DNA from: Tyzzerella sp.
GTDB taxonomy: Bacteria; Bacillota; Clostridia; Lachnospirales; Anaerotignaceae
DNA length: 64,000 nucleotides
Direction of reading: 5' to 3'
Assembly: GCA_019415525.1 (NCBI GenBank)
Contig: DXZA01000083.1
Coordinates: 6,857 to 70,856 of the forward strand
Positions 35,682 to 43,966 of this stretch are shown here, in pieces. The position numbers and the translations under genes are program-made. Each line of letters begins with the position of its first letter. Positions within the stretch are counted from its first letter, which is position 1. The notes beneath the pieces are model-generated. The model did no database searches. It was not told the DNA's origin and worked only from the letters and a program-made list of their open reading frames with translations.

Positions 35682-38093
35682 ATGAATAGTCGCTATGAAT
35701 TCAGCCAAATTGAAAAAAAATGGCGTGCTGAATGGGAAAAAAATCCTATTAACAAAGAAGATGACAAAAAACCTAAATATTATTGTCTTGATATGTTCCC
35801 ATATCCATCAGGTACAGGACTTCATGTAGGTCACTGGAGAGGATATGTTTTAAGTGATGTTATAAGCCGTTATAAAGTTTTACAGGGTTATCAGGTTCTT
35901 CACCCAATGGGTTGGGACGCTTTCGGTCTTCCTGCTGAAAATTTTGCTATTAAAAACAATATTCATCCTTCAATAGCAACTGCGTCAAATATTGCTAACG
36001 TTAAAAGACAGCTTCATGATATAAGTGCTATATATGATTGGGATAGAGAAGTTAATACAACAGACCCTAATTATTATAAATGGACACAGTGGATATTCGT
36101 TCAGATGTTCAAAAAAGGTCTTGCTTATGAAAAAGAAATGCCTCTTAACTGGTGCCCAAGCTGTAAATGTGTTCTTGCAAATGAAGAAGCTACAAATGGT
36201 GTTTGTGAACGTTGTGGTGCTACTGTTACAAAGAAAAATCTTCGTCAGTGGATGCTTAAAATAACAGCTTATGCTGAAAGACTTTTAGAAGACTTAAATA
36301 AACTTGATTGGCCAGAAAAAGTTAAAAAAATGCAGTCTGACTGGATTGGAAAAAGCTATGGTGCAGAGGTAGAATTTGCTGTTAAAGATACAGATGAAAA
36401 AATAACTGTATATACAACAAGACCTGATACACTTTACGGTGCAACATTTATGGTGCTTTCACCGGAACATGAACTTGTAAATAAAATCACAACTGATGAA
36501 CAGAAAGAAGAAATGGAAAAATATTGTTTCCTTGCTTCAACAAAATCTTCTGTTGATAGAGTTACAGATAAAGAAAAAACAGGTGTATTTACAGGTAGAT
36601 ATGGTATAAATCCATTAAATGGTGCATTAACACCTATTTGGGTTTCAGACTATGTTCTTGCTGATTATGGTACAGGTGCTATTATGTGTGTTCCTGCCCA
36701 CGACCAGAGAGACTTTGAATTTGCTAAAAAATTCGACCTTCCTATAATTCAGGTTATTAAAGAAGAAGGCAAAGACCATGAAGAACTTACAGAAGCTTAT
36801 ACAGGTGACGGAATTATGATTAATTCTGGCGATTGGAACGGAATGAAAGCTTCAGAGGCAAAAGCAAAAGCTCCTTTATACCTTGAAGAAAAAGGAATTG
36901 GTAAGAAAACAGTTAACTATAAACTTCGTGACTGGGTATTCTCAAGACAGAGATACTGGGGTGAACCTATTCCTATTGTACATTGTCCACATTGTGGTGC
37001 TGTACCTGTGCCAGAAGAAGAACTTCCAGTTGTTTTACCAAATGTTGAGTCATATAAACCAACAGATACAGGTGAATCTCCACTTGCAGACATTGAAGAA
37101 TGGGTAAATACAAAATGCCCTTGCTGTGGTGCTGATGCAAAAAGAGAAACAAATACAATGCCACAATGGGCAGGTTCTTCTTGGTATTTCCTTCGTTATG
37201 TTGACCCACATAATAATGAAGCTCTTGCAAGTAAAGAAGCTCTTGATAAATGGGCTCCTGTTGATATGTATGTTGGTGGTATAGAACATGCTGTTTTACA
37301 TCTTTTATATGCTCGTTTCTATACAAAAGTACTTTATGATATTGGAGCAGTTTCATTTGATGAGCCATTCTTAAAACTCTTTAATCAGGGTATGATTACA
37401 AAAGATGGTAATAAAATGAGTAAATCAAAAGGAAATGTTGTTTCTCCAGACGTACTTGTTGAAAAATACGGTTGTGACTCATTAAGAATGTATGAACTTT
37501 TCGTAGGACCACCAGAACTCGATTCTGAATGGGACGATAGTGGTATTGATGGTGTATTCCGTTATCTTAACAAAGTTTGGAAATTTGTTGCAGGATATAA
37601 AGATAAAACTGTTGCTGCTACAAAAGAAATGGAATTTGCTAAAAATAAAATGATTTATGAAATAACAACACGTCTTGAAGCTCTTACAATGAATACAGTT
37701 GTAAGTGGATTTATGGAATATACAAATAAAATGATAGACGTTGCTAAAAATGCAGATGGTATCGACAAAGATTCTTTAGAAGCACTTGTAAGACTTCTTG
37801 CTCCTTTCACACCACATATTGCAGAAGAAATGTGGAGAGAACTTGGACACGATACAACAGTATTTGAAGCAGGTTGGCCAGAATATGATGAGTCAAAACT
37901 TGTTGTTTCTACAGTTGAATTACCAGTTCAGATTAACGGCAAAGTAAAAGATAGCATTTCGATTGATAAAGATGAAGCAAAAGATGTTGTTCTTGCAAAA
38001 GCAAAAGAACTTCTTGGTGGAAAATTAGAAGGAAAAACAATAGTTAAAGAAATCTATGTTCCAGGTAGAATTATTAACTTCGTTGTAAAATAA
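35682..38093 (+). CDS. leuS: leucine--tRNA ligase
   Basis: Class I synthetase that charges tRNA-Leu. The 803 residues contain the HIGH motif as HVGH (48-51), a zinc-ribbon pair CPSCKCVL...CERCG near 160-180, a CP1 editing domain (about 220-420; TTRPDTLYGATF is the editing-site threonine-rich motif), and KMSKS (578-582). The C-terminal domain ends RIINFVVK. AAGGAGG precedes the ATG. A tRNA-Leu(CAA) gene lies at 59444-59525 in this window. Confidence 0.97.
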   Translation: MNSRYEFSQIEKKWRAEWEKNPINKEDDKKPKYYCLDMFPYPSGTGLHVGHWRGYVLSDVISRYKVLQGYQVLHPMGWDAFGLPAENFAIKNNIHPSIATASNIANVKRQLHDISAIYDWDREVNTTDPNYYKWTQWIFVQMFKKGLAYEKEMPLNWCPSCKCVLANEEATNGVCERCGATVTKKNLRQWMLKITAYAERLLEDLNKLDWPEKVKKMQSDWIGKSYGAEVEFAVKDTDEKITVYTTRPDTLYGATFMVLSPEHELVNKITTDEQKEEMEKYCFLASTKSSVDRVTDKEKTGVFTGRYGINPLNGALTPIWVSDYVLADYGTGAIMCVPAHDQRDFEFAKKFDLPIIQVIKEEGKDHEELTEAYTGDGIMINSGDWNGMKASEAKAKAPLYLEEKGIGKKTVNYKLRDWVFSRQRYWGEPIPIVHCPHCGAVPVPEEELPVVLPNVESYKPTDTGESPLADIEEWVNTKCPCCGADAKRETNTMPQWAGSSWYFLRYVDPHNNEALASKEALDKWAPVDMYVGGIEHAVLHLLYARFYTKVLYDIGAVSFDEPFLKLFNQGMITKDGNKMSKSKGNVVSPDVLVEKYGCDSLRMYELFVGPPELDSEWDDSGIDGVFRYLNKVWKFVAGYKDKTVAATKEMEFAKNKMIYEITTRLEALTMNTVVSGFMEYTNKMIDVAKNADGIDKDSLEALVRLLAPFTPHIAEEMWRELGHDTTVFEAGWPEYDESKLVVSTVELPVQINGKVKDSISIDKDEAKDVVLAKAKELLGGKLEGKTIVKEIYVPGRIINFVVK

Positions 38094-38108
38094 TAATAAT
38101 TTGAAAAT

Positions 38109-38149
38109 AAAGGATATATAGCTATAAAATGGTTGTATATCCTTTTTAT
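38109..38149 (+). terminator. Rho-independent terminator after leuS
   Basis: AAGGATATA (38110-38118) pairs with TATATCCTT (38136-38144) around a 17-base loop and is followed by TTTATTTT. Confidence 0.75.
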
Positions 38150-38235
38150 TTTGAATAAATATGCAAATTATATTGTATTTTTTTAAGAAATTTGTAAAAA
38201 TATATTGTTAAATTTCATAAAAGGTGGTAAATTAT

Positions 38236-38280
38236 AAAACATGTTCCTTTGTGGGGTAGATGTTTTAATTTTAAAGGAAC
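38236..38280 (+). promoter_or_regulatory. interleaved complementary segments in the symporter leader (possible pseudoknot or switch)
   Basis: AAAACAT (38236-38242) is complementary to ATGTTTT (38260-38266), and GTTCCTTT (38243-38250) to AAAGGAAC (38273-38280). The order is A-B-A'-B', so the two helices form either a pseudoknot or two mutually exclusive hairpins. The loop carries GTGGGGTAG. I recognise no known riboswitch. It lies about 60 bases before the symporter ATG in a 248-base gap with no gene. Confidence 0.4.
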
Positions 38281-38341
38281 TGAATAAAAAACATACATAT
38301 TGTTTTTTTATGCAGGATAAAAAAAGGAGATGAACTAAAAA

Positions 38342-39550
38342 ATGGCAGAGAAAAAGCTTAGTATGCCCGTAAAAACTCTTATCGGTCTTATATGTGGTGT
38401 TGTGGTAGGTCTTTTACTTGAAAACAATGCTGATATTGCAACTACATATATAAGTCCTTTTGGTACATTATTTTTAAATTGTATCAAAATGGTTGTTGTG
38501 CCTATGGTATTTTCATCAATAGTTGTTGGTGTATGTGGTATAGGTGATGCTAAACGTGTAGGAAGAATAGGTGGAAAAACAGTATTGTATTTCCTTTGTA
38601 CAACAATTTGTGCAGCATCATTCGGTATTATTGCTGCTAATTTATTTAAAATTGGACAAGGATTTACAATAGAAGGTTCTGTTGCTGAGGTTACAATACC
38701 AGAAAATCCAGGAATTATAAATACTTTAATAAATATTATACCTTCAAATCCTATACAGTCTATTGCTAATGGGGATATGCTCCAAATTATAGCTTTTGCA
38801 ATAGTAGTTGGTGCTGGTACTGTAATTGTTGGTGAAAAAGCAAAATATGTATATAAATTCTTTGATGGAATGGCAGAAATAATGTTCTCAATAACAGGAG
38901 TAATAATGAAATTTACACCTTTTGCTGTATTTGCTCTTATAACACCTGTTGTTGCTCAGAATGGTATAAAAGTACTTCTTCCACTTATAAGTGTTGTACT
39001 CATTGTTTATGGAACTTGTATATTCCACGCAATAGTTGTATATTCATCATCAGTTAAAATATTTTCAGGCATAAGTCCTATTAAATTCTTTAAAGATGCA
39101 GCAGAAGCTATTGTTTTTGCTTTTACATCTGCAAGTAGTTCTGCAACACTTCCATATTCTATGAAATCAGCAGAAAAACTTGGTGTTTCTGAGCCGGTAG
39201 CGTCTTTTGTACTTCCTCTTGGTTCTACAATAAATATGGACGGTACAGCAATATATCAAGGTATATGTGCATTATTTATAGCTAATGTATATGGTATAGA
39301 ACTTACACTTGTTCAGCAGATAACAATAGTTCTTACTTGTACATTTGCATCAATAGGTGCAGCAGGTATACCTGGTTCTGCTATGATTATGCTTTCAATG
39401 GTTTTACAATCTGTTGGACTTCCTCTTGAAGGTATAGGACTTGTTGCAGGTATTGACCGTATAACAGATATGGCACCAACAGCAACAAATATAACAGGTG
39501 ATATTGCTTGTTCAGTAGTTGTTGGAGCAACAGAAAAAGAAATTAAATAA
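38342..39550 (+). CDS. dicarboxylate/amino acid:cation symporter (DAACS family)
   Basis: A 402-residue sodium- or proton-coupled transporter of the GltP/DctA/SstT fold with eight membrane segments and two re-entrant loops. The Ser-rich loop FTSASSSATLPYSM and the cation/substrate motif INMDGTAIYQG are intact, as is GIPGSAMIMLSMVL near HP2. Substrate (glutamate, aspartate, serine/threonine or C4-dicarboxylate) cannot be told from sequence. AAAAGGAGATG precedes the ATG. Single-gene unit with an unusual leader. Confidence 0.93.
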   Translation: MAEKKLSMPVKTLIGLICGVVVGLLLENNADIATTYISPFGTLFLNCIKMVVVPMVFSSIVVGVCGIGDAKRVGRIGGKTVLYFLCTTICAASFGIIAANLFKIGQGFTIEGSVAEVTIPENPGIINTLINIIPSNPIQSIANGDMLQIIAFAIVVGAGTVIVGEKAKYVYKFFDGMAEIMFSITGVIMKFTPFAVFALITPVVAQNGIKVLLPLISVVLIVYGTCIFHAIVVYSSSVKIFSGISPIKFFKDAAEAIVFAFTSASSSATLPYSMKSAEKLGVSEPVASFVLPLGSTINMDGTAIYQGICALFIANVYGIELTLVQQITIVLTCTFASIGAAGIPGSAMIMLSMVLQSVGLPLEGIGLVAGIDRITDMAPTATNITGDIACSVVVGATEKEIK

Positions 39551-39565
39551 ATTTATTTATTTATT

Positions 39566-39600
39566 AAAAAACAGGCTATATTTTTATAGTCTGTTTTTTT
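39566..39600 (+). terminator. Rho-independent terminator after the symporter gene
   Basis: AAAAACAGGCTATA and TATAGTCTGTTTTT pair (one G-U) around TTTT. Confidence 0.85.
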
Positions 39601-39642
39601 ATGCTATAATATATGAAAATTTATTATAGAGGTGAATTTAAT

Positions 39643-40389
39643 ATGATTGAAATATGTTGTGGCAGTTTTTATGATGCTTTAATGGCATATAAAGGTAAAG
39701 CAAAAAGAATAGAACTTAATAGCGGTTTAAATCTTGGTGGATTAACTCCTTCTATTGGTACACTTGAAATTGTAAAAGAAAAATGTGATGGTCTTAAAAT
39801 TGTTTCTATGGTTCGTCCAAGAGGTGGAGGTTTTTGTTATTGTGATGAAGATTTTTATGTTATGGAAAGAGATTGTAAAGAGCTTTTAAAAAATGGTAGT
39901 GATGGTATAGCTTTTGGTTGTCTTAATTCTGATTGTACACTTGATGTTTATAAAAATGAAAAACTTATTGATTTAATTCATCAGTATAATGGAGAGGCTG
40001 TTTTTCATAGAGCATTTGACTGTGTACAAAATCCTTATGAAACAATAGAAAAACTTATTGATATGGGTGTTGATAGACTTCTTACAAGTGGACTTAAAGA
40101 AAAAGCATATGATGGAAGATTTCTTATAAAAGAACTTCAACAAAAATATGGTGATAAAATAGAAATACTTGCAGGTAGTGGTATAAACTCAAATAATGCA
40201 AAAGAAATTATGGAATTTACAGGTATATCACAAGTTCATAGCTCTTGCAAAGAATGGATTTTAGATAATACAACAAAATCTGAAAATGTTTCTTATGCCT
40301 TTGGAGTTGGTGAAAATGAAATGTGTTATGATGCTGTTTCTGAAAATCTTGTAAGTGAACTTTTAAAATCTTTAGGAGAGTTTGAATAA
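39643..40389 (+). CDS. cutC: CutC family copper homeostasis protein
   Basis: A TIM-barrel protein of 248 residues with IEICCGSFYDALMAYKGKAKRIEL, SMVRPRGGGFCY, AVFHRAFDCV and LTSGLKEKAYDG, all CutC landmarks. CutC is linked to copper tolerance by old genetics, but the biochemical role is unclear. The frame opens at ATG 39613, but GAGGTG lies between it and ATG 39643, which is used here. The next gene starts one base after the stop. Confidence 0.93.
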   Translation: MIEICCGSFYDALMAYKGKAKRIELNSGLNLGGLTPSIGTLEIVKEKCDGLKIVSMVRPRGGGFCYCDEDFYVMERDCKELLKNGSDGIAFGCLNSDCTLDVYKNEKLIDLIHQYNGEAVFHRAFDCVQNPYETIEKLIDMGVDRLLTSGLKEKAYDGRFLIKELQQKYGDKIEILAGSGINSNNAKEIMEFTGISQVHSSCKEWILDNTTKSENVSYAFGVGENEMCYDAVSENLVSELLKSLGEFE

Positions 40390-40390
40390 A

Positions 40391-41539
40391 ATGACAGAAA
40401 AATTATATTATAAAGACGGATATATAAAAGAATTTGAAAGTAAAGTAATAGACTGTATAAAAAAAGATGATTATTTTATTATAGAGCTTGAAAAAACAGC
40501 TTTTTATCCTGAAGGTGGTGGGCAGGCAGGAGATACAGGCTTTATAGGTGATATTGAAATATTTGATACTCACGAAAAAGATGAAAAAGTACTTCATTAT
40601 TCAAAAAATAGTATTGAAATAGGTACTTATGTAAAATGTCGTATAAATTGGGAAAGACGTTTTGAACTTATGCAAGAACATACAGGCGAGCATATTGTTT
40701 CCGGTGTTATACATAAACTTTATGGATATAATAATGTAGGTTTTCATATGGGAAAAGATGCTGTTGTTATAGATATTGATGGAAACCTTAATGAAAGTGA
40801 TATTGATAAAATAGAATATATTTCAAATGAGGCTATTTATGAAAATATAGAGGTTAAAACAACAATATATGATGAAAAATCTCTTGAAAATATTGAATAT
40901 AGAAGTAAAAAGAAAATTGAAGGTAATATAAGAATTGTAAATATAGAAGGTTATGATACTTGTGCTTGTTGTGGTGTTCATACAAAGAGAACAGGTGAAA
41001 TAGGTATAATAAAAATTTTAAATTTCCAAAAATATAAAGGTGGCACAAGAATATCTATGGTCTGTGGCAAAAGGGCATTGATTGATTATAGAAATAAAAA
41101 TAAAGATGTATATAAAATATCATCACTTCTTTCTGCAAAAACTGAAAGTATAACAGAATATACAGAAGCTACACTTAAAAGTCTTGAATATGAAAAAAAC
41201 GAAAATTTTAGACTTAATATGGAAATTTTTAAGCTAAAATCAGAAAAATATAATAATGAAAAATTTATAATTGAGTTTTTGGAAATTGAAAATTCTGACC
41301 TTTTAAGAAGATATTGTACAATGCTTTCAGAAAAATCTGATATGTGTTGTGTATTTTCTGGAGATGATAAAAAAGGTTATAAATATGTTGTTTATAGCAA
41401 ATATGAAGATATGAAAGAATTTGCTAAAAATATGAATAAAGAACTTTCCGGAAAAGGTGGAGGAAAGGATTTAATGATACAAGGCAGTATAAATGCAAAA
41501 AAAGAGAATATAGAAAAATATTTTAATAAATATAAATGA
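40391..41539 (+). CDS. AlaX-L type alanyl-tRNA editing protein with DHHA1 domain
   Basis: The 382-residue protein resembles the editing half of alanyl-tRNA synthetase, which removes serine or glycine from mischarged tRNA-Ala. The N-terminal part has TAFYPEGGGQAGDTG, the zinc-binding HTGEH (His97, His101) and CACCGVH (Cys193, His197). The C-terminal DHHA1 domain ends with SGKGGGKDLMIQG. A TTG at 40382 overlaps the cutC end but is too close to GGAGAG; ATG 40391 is preferred. It is in an operon with cutC, with one base between them. Confidence 0.92.
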   Translation: MTEKLYYKDGYIKEFESKVIDCIKKDDYFIIELEKTAFYPEGGGQAGDTGFIGDIEIFDTHEKDEKVLHYSKNSIEIGTYVKCRINWERRFELMQEHTGEHIVSGVIHKLYGYNNVGFHMGKDAVVIDIDGNLNESDIDKIEYISNEAIYENIEVKTTIYDEKSLENIEYRSKKKIEGNIRIVNIEGYDTCACCGVHTKRTGEIGIIKILNFQKYKGGTRISMVCGKRALIDYRNKNKDVYKISSLLSAKTESITEYTEATLKSLEYEKNENFRLNMEIFKLKSEKYNNEKFIIEFLEIENSDLLRRYCTMLSEKSDMCCVFSGDDKKGYKYVVYSKYEDMKEFAKNMNKELSGKGGGKDLMIQGSINAKKENIEKYFNKYK

Positions 41540-41549
41540 TAGAAAGATA

Positions 41550-41577
41550 AAAAAAGCCTTCTTAAAAGAAGGCTTAA
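41550..41577 (-). terminator. terminator of folT (also a hairpin after the AlaX gene)
   Basis: AAGCCTTCT (41554-41562) pairs with AGAAGGCTT (41567-41575). On the minus strand it is followed by TTTTTTTAT, so folT is the main client; the plus-strand T-run is poor. Confidence 0.75.
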
Positions 41578-42131
41578 ATCTTTTTAAAATTAAAATTAGT
41601 TATTATTTTTTCCATAGATTTTGAAACTATGTAAAATATAAATACTTCAATAGGGAACATTATAAGTTCTTTTATAACTCTTGCTGAAATAAGTACAAAA
41701 AAACCTTTTCCTAAAAGTATTGAGAGCCAATAAGTATTTAAAATAGTATTTATAAATATTGCTACTATAAGTTTTGCAAATACTATTCTTTTAAGGCTCA
41801 TAGTTTGTTTATAAAAAACAAAACCATAAATCATACCACCTAAAATTGCACTTATAGTAAATCCAGGGAAAAATTGTCCTGTTGGCTTTACAATAAATTT
41901 AAGTATATCACTTATACCAGCCATAATTCCACCAACAGTAGGTCCAAAAAGCATAGCTGTAAGCTCATTTGGCACAAATGAAAAACCTATTTTCAAAAAG
42001 TCACCAAGCTGTATTGTAGCAAAAAATCCTAAAATAACAGCTAAAGCTATAAGCATAGCAACGGTAGTAAGTTTTTTTGTGTCCTTTAATTCTGAAGCGG
42101 ACTCCTTCATTTTTTCAATTAAAACATTCAT
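41574..42131 (-). CDS. folT: folate ECF transporter S component (FolT)
   Basis: A 185-residue membrane protein with about six hydrophobic segments. KKLTTVAMLIALAVILGFF and LKIGFSFVPNELTAMLFGPTVGGI, then FFPGFTISAILGGMIYG, are the FolT-type pattern. It captures folates for the shared ECF energising module. The identification is supported by the THF riboswitch in its leader. AAAGGAGGTAAT gives a strong ribosome binding site, which the riboswitch can mask. Confidence 0.92.
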   Translation of the reverse strand: MNVLIEKMKESASELKDTKKLTTVAMLIALAVILGFFATIQLGDFLKIGFSFVPNELTAMLFGPTVGGIMAGISDILKFIVKPTGQFFPGFTISAILGGMIYGFVFYKQTMSLKRIVFAKLIVAIFINTILNTYWLSILLGKGFFVLISARVIKELIMFPIEVFIFYIVSKSMEKIITNFNFKKI

Positions 42132-42160
42132 TTTATTACCTCCTTTGTATTATAATCCTT

Positions 42161-42321
42161 TTTGCTATACACAGAAGGTAGTGAAATCATTCTATGCGTA
42201 GCAGCGGGATGCGGATACTATAAGCAGTAAAAACTTAAATCCTTTTGGCAACTCCCCGTCCAAAAGGGTTTTGACAAATAATATCCTACTCTGCGAATGT
42301 TTACTCTGAAAGTATAGCAAA
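42161..42321 (-). ncRNA. tetrahydrofolate (THF) riboswitch of folT
   Basis: On the minus strand the aptamer contains GCAGAGTAGG (42294-42285), GGACGGGGAGTTG in the internal pseudoknot region, and CGCATCCCGCTGC closing the basal stem (to 42201), the diagnostic set of the folT motif. A 10-bp outer stem, TTTGCTATAC (42321-42312) with GTATAGCAAA (42170-42161), encloses it. ACTACCTTCT (42182-42173) can pair with AGGAGGTAAT at the folT ribosome binding site (one G-U, last pair mismatched), so control is probably at translation. Confidence 0.87.
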
Positions 42322-42438
42322 TAAAAATATTTTTTTCAATACATATTATTGATTGTATATTATAAAATGCAATTATATAAATTTATACATAAAAATACAT
42401 AAAATTACAACAATAATGCATAAAAATAAAATTTTATG

Positions 42439-42467
42439 TTGACAAAATGTAATTATAGTAATATCAT
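42439..42467 (+). promoter_or_regulatory. promoter of the lysine-riboswitch operon
   Basis: TTGACA (42439-42444), 17 bases, TATCAT (42462-42467), ending nine bases before the riboswitch. Confidence 0.7.
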
Positions 42468-42475
42468 ATATCTTG

Positions 42476-42692
42476 TTCGATTAAGAGGTCGCGAAAATCA
42501 ATATTAGTTTTTTAACGAAAGGGAAATTCGCCGAAAGTATATTTTTACTTGGGACTGTGTTGAATAAATACAGTACTCCTTATTTGGTTTTGTCCGAGCC
42601 AAAATGAGGGTGCTTGTTCGAATTGGGCGAAAGTAGTTTTTTAAGCGGTATCTGTAACACCTTAGGCACTTTTGCTTATAGGTGTTTTTATT
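42476..42692 (+). ncRNA. lysine riboswitch with downstream terminator
   Basis: P1 arms TCGATTAAG (42477-42485) and CTTGTTCGA (42613-42621); AGAGGTCGCGA, ACGAAAGGG and CGCCGAA of the P2/P3 core; the P4 loop sequence TTGAATAAA also found in the Bacillus lysC leader; and a P5 hairpin (CCTTATTTGG with CCAAAATGAGG). A terminator with arms AACACCT (42656-42662) and AGGTGTT (42680-42686) plus five T residues follows, so lysine binding probably stops transcription before the dehydrogenase gene. Confidence 0.85.
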
Positions 42693-42725
42693 TTATAATT
42701 TTATAAAGAGAAGGAGATTTTAAAA

Positions 42726-43892
42726 ATGGTTTTTGGGTTATTGAAAGACATTAAAAAGGGCGAATATAGAACAATAGCTACACCTGTTGAGATAGCTTCT
42801 ATTAAAAGTTGGGGACATACTGTATATGTTCAAAAAGGAGCAGGGGAAAGAGCTGGTTTTTCTGATGAAAGTTATGTAAAGGCTGGTGCTACTATAATAG
42901 AAACAGCAGAAGAAATGTATGAAAAATGCGATTTTTTAACAAAAGTAAAAGAACTTGAACCATCTGAGTTTGATATGCTTCGTGAAGGTCAGATTATATT
43001 TACTTGTATACACCCTGCTGCTCATAGAGAAGAAGTACAGGCTATATTAGACAAAAAAGTTATAGCTTTTACAGCAGAAGACTCTCATAGATATGGTTCA
43101 CCAAACTGTGAAGCAGCCGGAAAACAGGGAGCTTTATTTGGACTTGAGTCAATGCTTACAATAAACGGTGGTAAAGGTAAATTTGTAAGTGGACTTGGCG
43201 GAGCACCTGGAATGAATGTACTTATACTTGGAGCTGGTGTTGTTGGTCGTGCTGCACTTGAAGTTCTTCATTCTCTTGGAGCTTGGGTAACTGTTATGGA
43301 TATTAATATAGGTACACTTAGAGAAGTTCAGAGAATGTATAATGAAAAAATAAACACAGCTTTCTGTACAAAAGAAAATATCAAAAAAATTCTTCCACAG
43401 ACAGATATGGTTTTAAACTGTGTAAAATGGCCTAAAGGTACAAATGAGTATCTTATAGATAGAGAAATGCTTAAACTTATGGAAAAAGGTTCTGTAATTG
43501 TTGACATAAGTAATGACGAAAATGGAGCTATTGAGTCATTCCACGAAACAACACATGAAGACCCAAGATATATTGAAGAAGGTATTGTACATTACTGTGT
43601 AAGTAATATTCCGGGAGCAATAGCACACTCAACATCAATAGCATATGCTGGTTCTGTACTTCCTCATTTCCAGAAAATACTTAATAATGGGGTAGCAGAG
43701 GCTTGTGTAATGGACGGATACCTTAGAAGAAGTCTTACAGCATATAAAGGATATCTTACACATGAGGAAACAAGTGCAATACAAAATAGACCTTGGATAA
43801 AACCAGAGGATATTTTAGGTATTGCAGACAGAAACCTTGACCCTGCACCACCTGCAACAGTAACAAAATCAAATAATTTTATTAAATTATAA
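42726..43892 (+). CDS. alanine dehydrogenase-family enzyme under a lysine riboswitch
   Basis: A 388-residue NAD(P)-dependent enzyme of the AlaDH/PNT family. Catalytic positions of alanine dehydrogenase are kept: Arg15, Lys75 (TKVKEL), His96 (FTCIHPA) and Asp264 (SNDENG). The Rossmann fold is at about 160-265 (VLILGAGVVGRAA). The pocket segment that reads PMSEVAG in Bacillus Ald is PNCEAAG here (126-132), replacing the Met-Ser pair. With a lysine riboswitch in front and an NhaC-type transporter behind, a lysine-related amino acid may be the substrate rather than alanine. GAAGGAG precedes the ATG. Confidence 0.75.
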   Translation: MVFGLLKDIKKGEYRTIATPVEIASIKSWGHTVYVQKGAGERAGFSDESYVKAGATIIETAEEMYEKCDFLTKVKELEPSEFDMLREGQIIFTCIHPAAHREEVQAILDKKVIAFTAEDSHRYGSPNCEAAGKQGALFGLESMLTINGGKGKFVSGLGGAPGMNVLILGAGVVGRAALEVLHSLGAWVTVMDINIGTLREVQRMYNEKINTAFCTKENIKKILPQTDMVLNCVKWPKGTNEYLIDREMLKLMEKGSVIVDISNDENGAIESFHETTHEDPRYIEEGIVHYCVSNIPGAIAHSTSIAYAGSVLPHFQKILNNGVAEACVMDGYLRRSLTAYKGYLTHEETSAIQNRPWIKPEDILGIADRNLDPAPPATVTKSNNFIKL

Positions 43893-43902
43893 TAATGGTT
43901 TT

Positions 43903-43942
43903 AAAGGTGGAAGTTAGTATATTTTGATTTCCACCTTTTTTA
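43903..43942 (+). terminator. hairpin between the dehydrogenase and NhaC-family genes
   Basis: AAAGGTGGAA (43903-43912) pairs with TTCCACCTTT (43929-43938), then TTT. It may cut transcription into the transporter gene, fully or in part. Confidence 0.65.
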
Positions 43943-43966
43943 ATATAATTAAAAAGAGAAAGGTAG

